Positions 28,043-37,286 are shown, numbered from the stretch's first letter. The stretch is 64,000 nt of DNA from an uncultured Acetatifactor sp. (GCA_934433135.1 CAKRZO010000008.1:62001-126000), one strand, 5' to 3'. Notes: generated by a model not told the origin, from the sequence alone. Program-made: numbers and translations.

Positions 28043-28450
28043 ATGAACAGCTCATTTGAATATATTTCCACGCTTCAATACCGCTTAAAAGCAGCAAATG
28101 ATAAACTTGGTGCTTTTGAAACCGGCGAAAAATATGTTCAAATGGAAAACAATTTCTGGGGGATTATCCGCAGACTGGAAGCACGGATCAAGGATCTGGA
28201 AGCGGAAGTTGCAAGGGCTCATGCCGAAACGGTTACTGTGCGTAATCATTGGATGGAAGTAATAAAAGACCTGAATAAGGAATGTGAAAAAAACTCCGGA
28301 AATCTCAGACGGCTTTGAAAAGAATGGAGAAGCGTGCCATGAGTGCTGAAGAGCAACGAGATGATTTCAAAGAGAAGCTGAAAGAAGAAAGGCTTGAAAA
28401 ATACAGGCTCGGGGAACAGTTGGAAGAAGAAAATTGTGATCTGGTAAGAA
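28043..28450 (+). pseudogene. Truncated, frameshifted IS66-family transposase
   Basis: The N-terminal coiled-coil part of an IS66-like transposase (MNSSFEYISTLQYRLKAAND). The frame changes near 28310, where the reading continues as KRMEKRAMSAEEQ in the next frame. Similarity ends at about 28443-28450, where a reversed IS4-type transposase begins. The zinc-ribbon and DDE catalytic regions are missing, so it cannot transpose. Confidence 0.75.
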
Positions 28451-28454
28451 TACG

Positions 28455-29092
28455 GCTTACCTGGACATCAAAACAATCCTCCTTGGGAAGATCCTTGCCA
28501 AGGATACGTTGTATGTTTATGTCTTTTGCACGGATCAGGAAATAAGAACCGTGTTCTATTGCATGAGCAAAGACATTGAAAAAAGGAAAACCTCTGTCTG
28601 CAATAAAAATAGGAGAAGTACCGGGGATATGATATCGGTCGATCATGTTAATTAGAACCCTAAATTCATTTTTGTTTCGGATTGGCTGAATAACGGAATC
28701 ACAGTATCTTTTTGACAAAATATCGAAAAGAGCAACCACATGAACCTGATTATAACCATTGGTCGTTTTTCCATCCGGTGGGAAATAGGAATCCGGATCC
28801 TTAGGGTTTCTGGTAAAGGAAAAGGAAGTGCTTCAGGAAGAAGTTTGTTTCGTTGCTGGCAAAAGGCTGAAGAGGAAGGCACAGTGGATGAATCAAGGGT
28901 AAAATATTTCAATAATTCCTGTTTGATTGTGCCGGCTTCCATAGAGATCAAAAAATGAAGAAGAGCCTGAAAGTTGATTTTACGATTTCTGGAAAAGTCT
29001 GTTTCAGGGTGTTTTGAAAAACGCTGGGATATTTGAGCCATGTCGGAAATATCCTGAAAAAGAGTGTTTTTAACCTGGTTTGCAAAAGTCAT
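28455..29092 (-). pseudogene. Degenerate IS4-family transposase
   Basis: Starts at ATG 29092 with a perfect AAGGAGG. The N-terminus (MTFANQVKNTLFQDISDMAQ) is intact to about residue 95. An internal deletion and frameshift then follow, and the frame resumes as YFPPDGKTTNGYNQVHVVAL. It runs through IFIADRGFPFFNVFAHAIE (the second catalytic Asp) and stops at a junction with the IS66 fragment near 28455. The first Asp region and the final Glu region are lost. A 10-base palindrome (ccttgaattg/caattcaagg) lies at its outer edge near 29103-29136. Confidence 0.75.
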
Positions 29093-29122
29093 ATGTTGCC
29101 TCCTTGAATTGAACGATTATAC

Positions 29123-29863
29123 TTACAATTCAAGGCCTAAAAGTTCTTTATAGTACCCGGCAATCGTTTCCCATGTTTGATGCTCTGACGTAGCTACAGT
29201 AAATGCTTCACACATTGCTTTTTCATTCAATATAAGTCGCGAAATCATTTTGGCCACATCACCGCCCCAACTCATTGTTGCAGAGTGCTTCATTGCATCC
29301 TTCGGAACAATGACCGGAAGTCCCAATTTCGCTCGTCGTACAAATACAGGTGCTTCGAGAGTTGTAAGTTGGAATCTGCATTTTGAGTATGTGATTGCCG
29401 GTCGTACAATCGTCCAATTTTGGTATTTTGATGCAAAAAGAATATTCTCACATCTTGCTTTAAATAATCCGTATTCTTCCATTGCCTGATACGTAGTGTC
29501 CTTTGATGCGTCAATTAATCTGGGAGATGATTCTTTGATCGGTACTTCTTCATTTGCATATACTCTGTATGTTGATAAAAATATATAATGTTCCGTGTTT
29601 TCAAGAAACATCTCAAATCTTTCTGCAAACTGCATTGTTGTGTAAATCATGAAATCAACGATAGCATCATATTTGTTTTTCAGGATATCACGCATTACTG
29701 ATTTATCCATCGCATTTTTTTGTATGTAGCGAAGCTCCCTTTGGTCGGAAGTTATATTGTCTAATGTCATTACATCGACTTTATACCCAAGTTTCAAAAG
29801 TTCCGGAATAAGATATATTCCCATTGCTCCGGTTCCACCCATTAACAATATTCTCTTGTTCAT
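29123..29863 (-). CDS. NAD-dependent epimerase/reductase-like protein, probably C-terminally truncated
   Basis: About 246 residues from ATG 29863 (AGGAAGGA site). The NAD-binding motif is LLMGGTGAMGIYL near the N-terminus. It is an extended short-chain dehydrogenase fold, but the usual YxxxK is not plain: the nearest segment is MEEYGLFKARCE, which retains Tyr and Lys four apart. It ends abruptly at YYKELLGLEL beside the IS4 remnant, shorter than the family's ~300 residues, so the insertion probably removed its tail. It is in an operon with the dehydroquinase-like gene. Confidence 0.7.
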   Translation of the reverse strand: MNKRILLMGGTGAMGIYLIPELLKLGYKVDVMTLDNITSDQRELRYIQKNAMDKSVMRDILKNKYDAIVDFMIYTTMQFAERFEMFLENTEHYIFLSTYRVYANEEVPIKESSPRLIDASKDTTYQAMEEYGLFKARCENILFASKYQNWTIVRPAITYSKCRFQLTTLEAPVFVRRAKLGLPVIVPKDAMKHSATMSWGGDVAKMISRLILNEKAMCEAFTVATSEHQTWETIAGYYKELLGLEL

Positions 29864-29908
29864 CTTTTTATCCTTCCTTCTCATATTTGCACAATTTTCA
29901 ACCGACGA

Positions 29909-30673
29909 TTAATCTGTATAAGAAAAACGAATAAGGTTTTTTACGGTCTTAATTGGAGGTTGACTATTTCCTTTCTCATCTTCATTAACACACAAAAACA
30001 TTGAAGATCCGGCTATTATTGGACCAAAACGACGATGAAGATATGACTTTTCACCATTACACAAAAAAAGTGTATCACATGGAATCTCCCTTTTTAATAT
30101 AAAGAGTATGTCAAAATTGTTGCGAAGCTCTTCCTCGGTATCTGCATTGGTGACTATTTTTGCAATATCAGCGCCTCTTTCAGCCTGCAGGTGTGCAATT
30201 CTTAAAACATCTTCCGGCGGAAGATATTTGTAAGTATGTGTTGAAATCAGTACTTCTCCGCCTTTTTTGTGAATGAACTCTGCGAATTTCTTCTGCTTTT
30301 TTACTGCCTGGTCATCTTCTGTGATTCCGATTGGTGTATGGCAAAACATATCTCCGAAAATATCGATAAGCTTTGCACCGCATTCCAATGCCAAAATAAG
30401 CTGCTCGGCAAGTTCATCGTCACTAAGTGAAGCAACTGCATTGGAATTCGAATAATTGGTAACATATGCCGGCTTCCCCTTCATAGCGCCAAAAATCTCA
30501 CGCAGATATTCTCGTGTACGGTATTGGCCTGCAAGCGCATTCATACAGAACCCAAACGCCTCAGCACCATTTTGATGCCCCTTTTCAATTTCCCGTATTG
30601 TGCTGTCAAAATCATCTGAACGATTAATCATAAGCGTCGGTAAAGGCCTTTTAAGATTAAAAAAATATGACAT
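29909..30673 (-). CDS. Type I 3-dehydroquinate dehydratase-like protein
   Basis: A 254-residue (beta/alpha)8 protein. EVLISTHTYKYLP matches the family's SYHNF histidine region, and GADIAKIVTNADTEEEL matches the ADIPKIAV block with the Schiff-base lysine. The neighbouring genes are not shikimate-pathway genes. It may therefore be a catabolic enzyme using the same lysine-imine chemistry on a different keto compound, as in quinate or sugar-acid breakdown. It is transcribed before the truncated epimerase and divergently from an AraC regulator. Confidence 0.75.
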   Translation of the reverse strand: MSYFFNLKRPLPTLMINRSDDFDSTIREIEKGHQNGAEAFGFCMNALAGQYRTREYLREIFGAMKGKPAYVTNYSNSNAVASLSDDELAEQLILALECGAKLIDIFGDMFCHTPIGITEDDQAVKKQKKFAEFIHKKGGEVLISTHTYKYLPPEDVLRIAHLQAERGADIAKIVTNADTEEELRNNFDILFILKREIPCDTLFLCNGEKSYLHRRFGPIIAGSSMFLCVNEDEKGNSQPPIKTVKNLIRFSYTD

Positions 30674-30841
30674 AATTTCTCCTCTTTTCTTGTTATTTTT
30701 ATATAAATTTTTCTCCGTTTATGATGCAATAAAAGCGTTACGAAATATCGCGCTCATAAATGAAAGAGAAAATTTATAGACACTGAATATTATCAACCTT
30801 CTTTATAAGATATCCTTTTGAACTATCATAATTATACCGTG

Positions 30842-30870
30842 TTGACAAACAAAATGAAATGCATTATGAT
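30842..30870 (+). promoter_or_regulatory. Promoter of the AraC-family gene
   Basis: TTGACA (30842-30847), a 17-base spacer and TATGAT (30865-30870). Transcription would start near 30877, which rules out the ATG at 30859 and supports the start at 30916. Confidence 0.75.
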
Positions 30871-30915
30871 GGCGGATATAAGAACAATACTACTATACTA
30901 CGAGGTGGCAAGCGT

Positions 30916-31698
30916 ATGAATATGGAACTGAAATTTTTAAATATCGGAAAGTACGACGGCATGTACAATTTTACTGCGGATTTTTCCGATAATCCCCGCC
31001 CATTCTTCAGTATAGGAATGATACTAAATGGGAAGGGAGACTTTTGTGAACAAAAATCAAATCCGGTACATGTGGATCCGGGTGATATTATTATTGTCCC
31101 CGATGCAGCAAGGTATATATCACATTGGACAGGTTCTCCGGTTGTATCCTATGTGACATTTCACTTCATTTTAGAAAAAAACTTTGGCGGTAGTATTCCT
31201 ATCCAGAAGGTATGCGGGCTGGAATCTTTAACAAGGGATTTTTTATTGGCATATGACAGTTTTTCAACATCACAAAGACCGTTTAAAGTACTCGGCATTT
31301 TTTATAATCTTTTGGATGAAGTTATTCCAAAAATCCAAAGGAATTCGAAAAATCAGATTCGCACATCCGTAAAAAAGGTAATTGATCATATGACTTTTAA
31401 TTATAAAGATAGCATGACGATACAAGGACTTGCAGCAATCGCCAATCTTTCGCCTTCAAGATTTTTTGCGTTATTTAAAAAGGAAACAGGCATCACTCCG
31501 ATTGAATACAAAAATCGTATTGCTATCAGAAATGCAGAGGAAATGCTGCTTATATCCGATTTATCCATTGAAGAAATATCCGAAAAGCTCGGTTTTAATT
31601 CTTCATCATACTTTAGACGCACCTTTAAAGCTTTTACCGGTCAGTCGCCCAGGGAATATAGAAACAAGATCAAAACGGAATTAGAGATAAATAAGTGA
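30916..31698 (+). CDS. AraC-family transcriptional regulator
   Basis: About 260 residues. An N-terminal cupin-like domain (PVHVDPGDIIIVPDAARYIS) senses an effector. The C-terminal AraC domain has helix-turn-helix segments TIQGLAAIANLSPSRFFALF and SIEEISEKLGFNSSSYFRRT. The ATG at 30916 has GAGGTGG upstream. Its position opposite the dehydroquinase-like/epimerase operon makes that operon the likely target. Confidence 0.9.
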   Translation: MNMELKFLNIGKYDGMYNFTADFSDNPRPFFSIGMILNGKGDFCEQKSNPVHVDPGDIIIVPDAARYISHWTGSPVVSYVTFHFILEKNFGGSIPIQKVCGLESLTRDFLLAYDSFSTSQRPFKVLGIFYNLLDEVIPKIQRNSKNQIRTSVKKVIDHMTFNYKDSMTIQGLAAIANLSPSRFFALFKKETGITPIEYKNRIAIRNAEEMLLISDLSIEEISEKLGFNSSSYFRRTFKAFTGQSPREYRNKIKTELEINK

Positions 31699-31859
31699 AA
31701 TAACCTTGGATGTTTTCAGAAAGTTCTTGCGTCTATGCGTCCTGGCGAGTATAATCACATTGTGAATAACAGCATGTTACTCAGAAATAGAAATTAGCGT
31801 AAAAATTGTATCAAAATGCATACTTTGAAATACTGTTTTTCTGCAGAATGGAGATCAAG

Positions 31860-33053
31860 ATGGAACAACCAGCAATTTTCGGTGGAGAGCCGGTAAGGCA
31901 GACTCCCATAAGTTACGGCAAACAATATATAGATGAGGCAGACATTCAGGCGGTTACCGCTACGCTTCGCAGCGATTATCTGACCTGCGGGCCTAAAATC
32001 ACAGAACTGGAGAAGCGACTTTGTGAAGTAACCGGCGCCAAATATTGCGTTGCCGTCAGCAACGGTACGGCTGCACTACACATTGCCGCCATGGCAGCGG
32101 GCTTAAAAGAGGGCGATGAAGTCATTACCACACCCATTACCTTTGCAGCAAGTGCCAACTGTGCCCTGTACTGCAATGCCAGGCCGGTTTTTGCGGATAT
32201 TAATCCGGAGACTTATAACATCGATCCGTCTGCCATCCGCCGCTGTATCACAGAACGCACCAGGGCTGTTGTCGCCGTTGATTTCACCGGACAGGCAGTG
32301 GAACTGGATGAAATCCGTGCTATCTGTAAAGAGCACAACCTGACCCTCATTGAAGACGCCGCTCATTCCATCGGTACCCGCTATAACGGCCAGCCCGTGG
32401 GAAGCATTGCAGATATGACTGCTTTCAGCTTTCATCCGGTAAAAACCGTTACCTCCGGAGAAGGCGGCGCCGTTACGACCAACAGCAAAGAACTTTTTGA
32501 TAAGCTTGTTCTGGCGCATAGTCACGGAATTACCAGAGACCGTGCCCAGATGGTCCACCCTACGGATGATCCCTGGTATAACGAGCAGGTAGGCTTTGGC
32601 TTTAATTACCGCATGACGGATTTTCAGGCGGCGCTCCTGATCAGCCAGCTTAACAAACTGGATCTTTTTCGTGCCCGCAGAAAAGCCATTGTAAAGAAAT
32701 ATGACGAAGCTTTTCTGCAGATTCCGCAGCTTCAGGTGCAAAAGGAGATTCCCCAGTCGGATACTACCAGACACCTTTATATCCTGCGTCTGCGCACAGA
32801 GCAGTTAAACTGCACCAGAAGGGAATTCTTCGATGCCCTGCACGCGGAAAACATCTACTCCCAGGTTCATTATCTTCCGGTGTACCGGCATTCTTATTAC
32901 GAAAAGCTGGGCTATCCCGCCGGACTGTGTCCCAATGCGGAAGCCTACTATGAACAGGTTATGAGCCTGCCCCTTTACTATTCTCTGACCGATGCTGATG
33001 TGGAAGATGTAATCCACGCCGTAAAAAAGCTGGTAGATTACTACAAAAAGTAG
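31860..33053 (+). CDS. DegT/DnrJ/EryC1-family aminotransferase, PseC-like
   Basis: A 397-residue PLP enzyme resembling PseC, which aminates a UDP-4-keto-6-deoxy-amino sugar in pseudaminic acid synthesis. The PLP lysine lies in AFSFHPVKTVTSGEGGA; the aspartate is in LIEDAAHSIG; the phosphate-binding segment is SNGTAALHIAAMAAG. The ATG at 31860 has GGAG six bases upstream. No other nonulosonic-acid gene (pseB, pseI, pseF) is nearby, so the pathway is incomplete here. It precedes minCDE by 84 bases but need not be co-transcribed. Confidence 0.88.
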   Translation: MEQPAIFGGEPVRQTPISYGKQYIDEADIQAVTATLRSDYLTCGPKITELEKRLCEVTGAKYCVAVSNGTAALHIAAMAAGLKEGDEVITTPITFAASANCALYCNARPVFADINPETYNIDPSAIRRCITERTRAVVAVDFTGQAVELDEIRAICKEHNLTLIEDAAHSIGTRYNGQPVGSIADMTAFSFHPVKTVTSGEGGAVTTNSKELFDKLVLAHSHGITRDRAQMVHPTDDPWYNEQVGFGFNYRMTDFQAALLISQLNKLDLFRARRKAIVKKYDEAFLQIPQLQVQKEIPQSDTTRHLYILRLRTEQLNCTRREFFDALHAENIYSQVHYLPVYRHSYYEKLGYPAGLCPNAEAYYEQVMSLPLYYSLTDADVEDVIHAVKKLVDYYKK

Positions 33054-33137
33054 TTGCCTTTAGTGGACTTTTCCGGCACTGCGTGTTATAATGTCCGGGT
33101 AGGCAAAAAGTCGAAAAACAAAAGTATATGAGGAATT

Positions 33138-33965
33138 ATGTCAAAAGAAGTAGTCATAAAGAGCAATCGCTACGGAATGAATCTGATTTTGGACAATCAG
33201 ATTCCATTTCCGCAGCTTTTGGAATGTGTCGCCCGGAAGTTTAAAGAATCCGGCAGTTTTTTTAAAAATGCGAAAATGGCGGTTTGCTTTGAAGGAAGAG
33301 AACTGACGGAAAAAGAAGAGTTGGCTCTTACCGATGCCATAATGGCAAACAGTTCGGTACAGATTGTCAGCATTTTAGACCGGCCTGGTGTGCAGGAAAT
33401 GCGAATGAAACGGCTGGTGGAGGCCTATGAGAACTCTTTCGAGCGAAATGCAGGCATGGTGAACGATCGAAACGCAAGCCGGCTTTCCCCTGCAGAAACA
33501 GCAGGATCTGCAGAAACAGCAGGATCGATAGGATCGGCAGGCACAACAGGGTCGCCAAAACCGTCCCAAACAGAAGCCGAAAACGATCAGGCGGCGGCTG
33601 ATTTTTATAAAGGAACCTTGCGTTCCGGACAGGTGCTTGAATCGGCTTCCAGTATTACGATTATCGGAGATGTGAATCCGGGGGCTCATATTATTTCCAA
33701 CGGAAATGTGGTGGTAATCGGCGCCTTGAAAGGGAATGCCTGGGCAGGCGCACAGGGCAACAGGGATTGCTTTATTTTTGCACTGGATTTAAGACCGATA
33801 CAGCTTCAAATCGGTGATTTGATTGCCAAAAGTCCGGATCGGGAATCCGATCCCAAGGCAGGCAGAAAAAAGATAAAGACAGAGAACGGATATACTCCCA
33901 GGGTTGCAGTGGCACGGGACGGCTATATCTGTATTGAGCCTATGACAAAAGGATTTCTGGAATAA
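33138..33965 (+). CDS. minC: Septum site-determining protein MinC
   Basis: 275 residues. The N-terminal domain (1-105) inhibits FtsZ. The C-terminal beta-helix (160-230; SITIIGDVNPGAHIISNGN) binds MinD. The linker, at about 115-150, is a low-complexity expansion of AETAGS-type units encoded by near-perfect DNA repeats, longer than in Bacillus MinC. A basic tail is followed by a C-terminal extension. The gene is 17 bases from minD in a minCDE operon. Confidence 0.95.
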   Translation: MSKEVVIKSNRYGMNLILDNQIPFPQLLECVARKFKESGSFFKNAKMAVCFEGRELTEKEELALTDAIMANSSVQIVSILDRPGVQEMRMKRLVEAYENSFERNAGMVNDRNASRLSPAETAGSAETAGSIGSAGTTGSPKPSQTEAENDQAAADFYKGTLRSGQVLESASSITIIGDVNPGAHIISNGNVVVIGALKGNAWAGAQGNRDCFIFALDLRPIQLQIGDLIAKSPDRESDPKAGRKKIKTENGYTPRVAVARDGYICIEPMTKGFLE

Positions 33966-33982
33966 CACAGGAGGAAGAGAGA

Positions 33983-34771
33983 ATGAGTGAGGTAATTGTT
34001 GTAACGTCCGGCAAAGGCGGCGTAGGAAAGACAACGACCACAGCAAATGTAGGAAGCGGTCTGGCTATGCTGAACAAAAAGGTGGTTGTGATCGATACGG
34101 ACATAGGATTGAGAAATCTGGATGTCGTGCTGGGACTGGAAAATCGTATTGTATATAACCTCGTAGACGTAGTGGAAGGAAAATGCCGGCTGAAACAGGC
34201 ACTGATCAAGCATAAAAAATATCCGGAACTGTTTCTTCTTCCGTCTGCACAGACCAGAGATAAGAATGCGGTAACACCGGAGCAGATGATTGCCCTGATC
34301 AATGATCTGAAACAGGAATTTGACTATATTCTGCTGGACTGCCCGGCAGGAATTGAACAGGGATTTAAGAATGCCATTGCCGGTGCGGACAGAGCGCTGG
34401 TAGTTACCACACCGGAAGTTTCCGCTATCCGTGATGCCGACCGGATCATCGGTCTTCTGGAAGCCGATGAAATGAAGAAGATTGACCTGATTATTAACCG
34501 TATCCGCCCGGATATGGTGAAACGCGGAGACATGCTGAAGGTGGAAGATGTCTGTGATATTCTTTCCGTTCATCTGATCGGTGTTGTACCGGACGATGAA
34601 CAGATCGTTGTAGCAACCAACCAGGGCGAACCCTTAGTCGGAACGGATACTCCGGCAGGAAAAGCCTATGAGAATATCTGCCATCGTGTCATCGGAGAGG
34701 AGGTTCCTTTCCTGGATCTGGATGCCAAAAAGGGTGTTATGTCGGTATTGAAAGGATTGTTCAAAAAATAG
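33983..34771 (+). CDS. minD: Septum site-determining ATPase MinD
   Basis: A 262-residue ParA-type ATPase that places MinC at the membrane. Deviant Walker A motif SGKGGVGKTTTTANVG near the N-terminus; Walker B DYILLDCPAG. The C-terminal amphipathic membrane-targeting helix is visible as KKGVMSVLKGLFKK. GGAGGAAG precedes the ATG. Confidence 0.97.
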   Translation: MSEVIVVTSGKGGVGKTTTTANVGSGLAMLNKKVVVIDTDIGLRNLDVVLGLENRIVYNLVDVVEGKCRLKQALIKHKKYPELFLLPSAQTRDKNAVTPEQMIALINDLKQEFDYILLDCPAGIEQGFKNAIAGADRALVVTTPEVSAIRDADRIIGLLEADEMKKIDLIINRIRPDMVKRGDMLKVEDVCDILSVHLIGVVPDDEQIVVATNQGEPLVGTDTPAGKAYENICHRVIGEEVPFLDLDAKKGVMSVLKGLFKK

Positions 34772-34783
34772 GGAGGGGAAGCT

Positions 34784-35065
34784 ATGAGGATAACGGATTT
34801 TTTTCGTAAGAAGAGCTCCGGAGAAGTGGCAAAGGATCGCCTGAAGCTTTTGTTGGTATCTGACAGGGCAAACTGTTCCCCGGAAATGATGGAAATGATT
34901 AAAAATGATATTATAGCAGTGATTTCCAAATATATGGACATTGATGCACAGGGACTGGATATCCAGATTACGGAAACGGAGTCGGAGGAAAACGGAGGAT
35001 CGGTTCCCGCCCTGTTTGCCAATATTCCGATTCGTGATATGAAGCACAAACCTGCAGGACGTTAA
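34784..35065 (+). CDS. minE: MinD activator MinE
   Basis: 93 residues; the topological specificity factor that stimulates MinD ATPase. Family signature AKDRLKLLLVSDRANCSPEMM (taken in part) near residues 19-38, then the dimerising beta-strand region VISKYMDIDAQGLDIQI. Its presence indicates pole-to-pole Min oscillation instead of the DivIVA-anchored type. Confidence 0.95.
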   Translation: MRITDFFRKKSSGEVAKDRLKLLLVSDRANCSPEMMEMIKNDIIAVISKYMDIDAQGLDIQITETESEENGGSVPALFANIPIRDMKHKPAGR

Positions 35066-35101
35066 CACAGCCGACAGGTTCGCAATAGTGAAAGAAGAAA
35101 A

Positions 35102-35133
35102 ATCCCGCCCGGTCAAGTACAACCGAGTGGGAT
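35102..35133. terminator. Bidirectional terminator between minE and the ATP synthase operon
   Basis: A 12-base stem with one mismatch (35102-35113 with 35122-35133) and an eight-base loop. It is followed by AACTTTT on the plus strand and by TTTTTCTTC on the minus strand, so it can end both converging transcripts. Confidence 0.8.
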
Positions 35134-35146
35134 AACTTTTAGACAA

Positions 35147-35346
35147 CTATTTTCTCTTCCCTTCCGCTTTGCAGGATTCCAAGTAATCGTCAACCGCATC
35201 ATGAAAATCTTTCAAAAGATCTTTAGCATTTTCACCTTCGTAGAAAATTAAAGAACGGATCCCCATGACTTTACCAAAAAAATACCATCGTCTTCAGAAA
35301 ACTCAACACTTCCGATATAGCCCTTGTATTTGATTGTATTATTCAT
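35147..35346 (-). pseudogene. HicB-like antitoxin remnant, frameshifted
   Basis: A strong AGGAGG site and ATG (35346) start MNNTIKYKGYIGSVEFSEDD, the HicB N-terminal fold. A run of seven T (35275-35283 region) then shifts the frame. With one more T the reading would continue as GIFFGKVMGIRSLIFYEG and reach the stop at 35147; as it stands, a stop comes about ten codons later. The DNA-binding C-terminal half is absent and there is no HicA gene. A sequencing error in the T run would only partly restore it. Confidence 0.65.
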
Positions 35347-35369
35347 ATGAGTCCCTCCTGTTCCAGAAC

Positions 35370-35783
35370 TTAGCTTCCGGCTTTTCGGCTTACCCGCAGG
35401 CGGTTTAATTCCCTTGCCATACGTTGCTTGGCAATTCGGTATTCCTGTATGCTGCGTTTCTGCAGCATCGCTTCTTTGGCCTGCGCTGCAGCAGCCCTGG
35501 CGCGGTTTGCGTCAATTTCTTCCGGCCGCTCCGCTGTCTGCGCCAGAACCAGAACATCATTTTCCTCAACCTTGACAATGCCCTGATAGATTGCCAGCTC
35601 TTCAAAGGAATCCTCTCCGGGTCTACGGTATTGCAGGCTTCCGAACGTAATGGCTGCAATCATATTCCTGTGGTATGCCTGGATTCCGTACTGTCCGTCC
35701 GTAATCGGCACAATCAGGGATTCACACTCTCCGTCATAAACCGGATTGTCTGCTTCCAGAATACATAAATGAAATGTGTTCAT
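35370..35783 (-). CDS. atpC: F-type ATP synthase epsilon subunit
   Basis: A 137-residue central-stalk subunit that can inhibit rotation. N-terminal beta-sandwich (FHLCILEADNPVYDGECESL; YGIQAYHRNMIAAI) and C-terminal helical pair (DANRARAAAAQAKEAM onward). It is the last gene of the operon, 41 bases after atpD. Confidence 0.95.
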   Translation of the reverse strand: MNTFHLCILEADNPVYDGECESLIVPITDGQYGIQAYHRNMIAAITFGSLQYRRPGEDSFEELAIYQGIVKVEENDVLVLAQTAERPEEIDANRARAAAAQAKEAMLQKRSIQEYRIAKQRMARELNRLRVSRKAGS

Positions 35784-35809
35784 CTTTCCGCCTTTCCATT
35801 ATAGCATCC

Positions 35810-35846
35810 GTTCAGACGCGTCATTCACAAAGCCGCGTTTTCGCTT
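35810..35846. repeat. Partial copy of dispersed repeat family A (left end) over the atpD stop
   Basis: About 37 bases (ttcagacgcg-cattc-caaa-ccgcg-ttt-cgctt) match the left end of the element at 25731 onward. The segment contains the stop codon and last codons of atpD. Confidence 0.6.
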
Positions 35847-37228
35847 AATGCCTTAGCCTTTTGAATGCAGTCATCCAAAGTTCCCACATTATAAAATGCC
35901 ATCTCCGGAACGTCATCCATCTCTCCGTTTATAATCGCCTTAAAACCGCGAAGCGTCTCCTTTAGCGGTACATAGACTCCGGGAGTTCCGGTAAATTTCT
36001 CTGCCACATGCATCGGCTGTGACAAAAATCTCTGGATCTTTCTGGCTCTGCTTACAATCAACCTGTCTTCTTCTCCCAGTTCTTCCATTCCCAGAATCGC
36101 GATAATATCCTGCAGCTCGCTGTATTTCTGCAAAATCTCCTGTACTTTTCTTGCCACTTCGTAATGCTCTTTTCCCACAATATCCGGCTCCAGGATTCTG
36201 GAAGCGGATTCCAGCGGATCTACTGCCGGATAAATACCCTGTTCCACAATCTTACGGCTTAATACCGTAGTGGCATCCAGATGCGAAAACGTGGTGGCCG
36301 GCGCCGGGTCGGTCAGATCATCCGCCGGAACATATACCGCCTGAACGGAAGTAACGGATCCGTTTGCCGTAGATGTGATTCGCTCCTGCAATGCGCCCAT
36401 CTCTTCCGCAAGCGTAGGCTGGTAACCTACTGCGGAGGGCATTCTTCCAAGCAGCGTGGAGACTTCACTTCCCGCCTGGATAAAACGGAAAATGTTATCG
36501 ATAAAAAGCAGGACATCCTTTTTCTCCCGGTCCCTGAAATACTCCGCCATAGTCAGCCCGGTAAGCGCCACCCGCATACGTACGCCCGGTGTCTCATTCA
36601 TCTGTCCGAATACCAGAGCCGTCTTTTCAATGACACCGCTTTCCTTCATTTCCCGCCAAAGGTCATTTCCTTCCCTGGAACGTTCTCCCACACCGGTAAA
36701 AACAGAGTATCCTCCGTGTTCCATGGCAACATTGTGAATCAGTTCCTGAATCAATACCGTCTTACCCACTCCGGCTCCGCCGAACAGACCGATCTTTCCT
36801 CCCTTTGGGTAGGGTTCCAGAAGATCAATTACCTTAATTCCGGTCTCCAGGATTTCCACAGCCGGATTCTGTTCTTCAAAGGAAGGAGCTTTCCGGTGAA
36901 TGCTCCAGTGTTCCTGCCTGTCATCTACCGGGGCACTGCCGTCTATCGGCTCTCCCAATACATTAAACAGACGTCCTAAGGTACACTCTCCCACCGGTAC
37001 GCTGATTCCGGTACCACAAGCTTCTACCGCCATTCCGCAGGAAAGTCCTTCACTCTCTGCAAGCATAATGCAGCGTACGGTATGATTCCCCACATGCTGC
37101 TGCACTTCCATTACCCGCTTTTTTTCTTTCACGGTCACTGTAAGCGCCTCTTTTATTTTCGGCAGCTTTCCTTCCGGAAATGCCACATCAATTACAGAGC
37201 CTGCAATTTGTATGATTTTGCCCGTCAT
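35825..37228 (-). CDS. atpD: F-type ATP synthase beta subunit
   Basis: A 467-residue catalytic subunit. Walker A GLFGGAGVGKTVL; catalytic Glu in GVGERSREGNDLW; Walker B VLLFIDNIFRF; C-terminal DELSEED-like loop here reads ILGMEELGEEDRL. Length is normal for the family. The final residues (SENAAL) are encoded within a repeat-family-A fragment, suggesting the original tail was altered. Confidence 0.97.
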   Translation of the reverse strand: MTGKIIQIAGSVIDVAFPEGKLPKIKEALTVTVKEKKRVMEVQQHVGNHTVRCIMLAESEGLSCGMAVEACGTGISVPVGECTLGRLFNVLGEPIDGSAPVDDRQEHWSIHRKAPSFEEQNPAVEILETGIKVIDLLEPYPKGGKIGLFGGAGVGKTVLIQELIHNVAMEHGGYSVFTGVGERSREGNDLWREMKESGVIEKTALVFGQMNETPGVRMRVALTGLTMAEYFRDREKKDVLLFIDNIFRFIQAGSEVSTLLGRMPSAVGYQPTLAEEMGALQERITSTANGSVTSVQAVYVPADDLTDPAPATTFSHLDATTVLSRKIVEQGIYPAVDPLESASRILEPDIVGKEHYEVARKVQEILQKYSELQDIIAILGMEELGEEDRLIVSRARKIQRFLSQPMHVAEKFTGTPGVYVPLKETLRGFKAIINGEMDDVPEMAFYNVGTLDDCIQKAKALSENAAL

Positions 37229-37286
37229 CCTCTTTTGCTCCTTTCCCTACACTTTTGCGGCTGCCTCTCCGACTTTTTTCGCCGCT

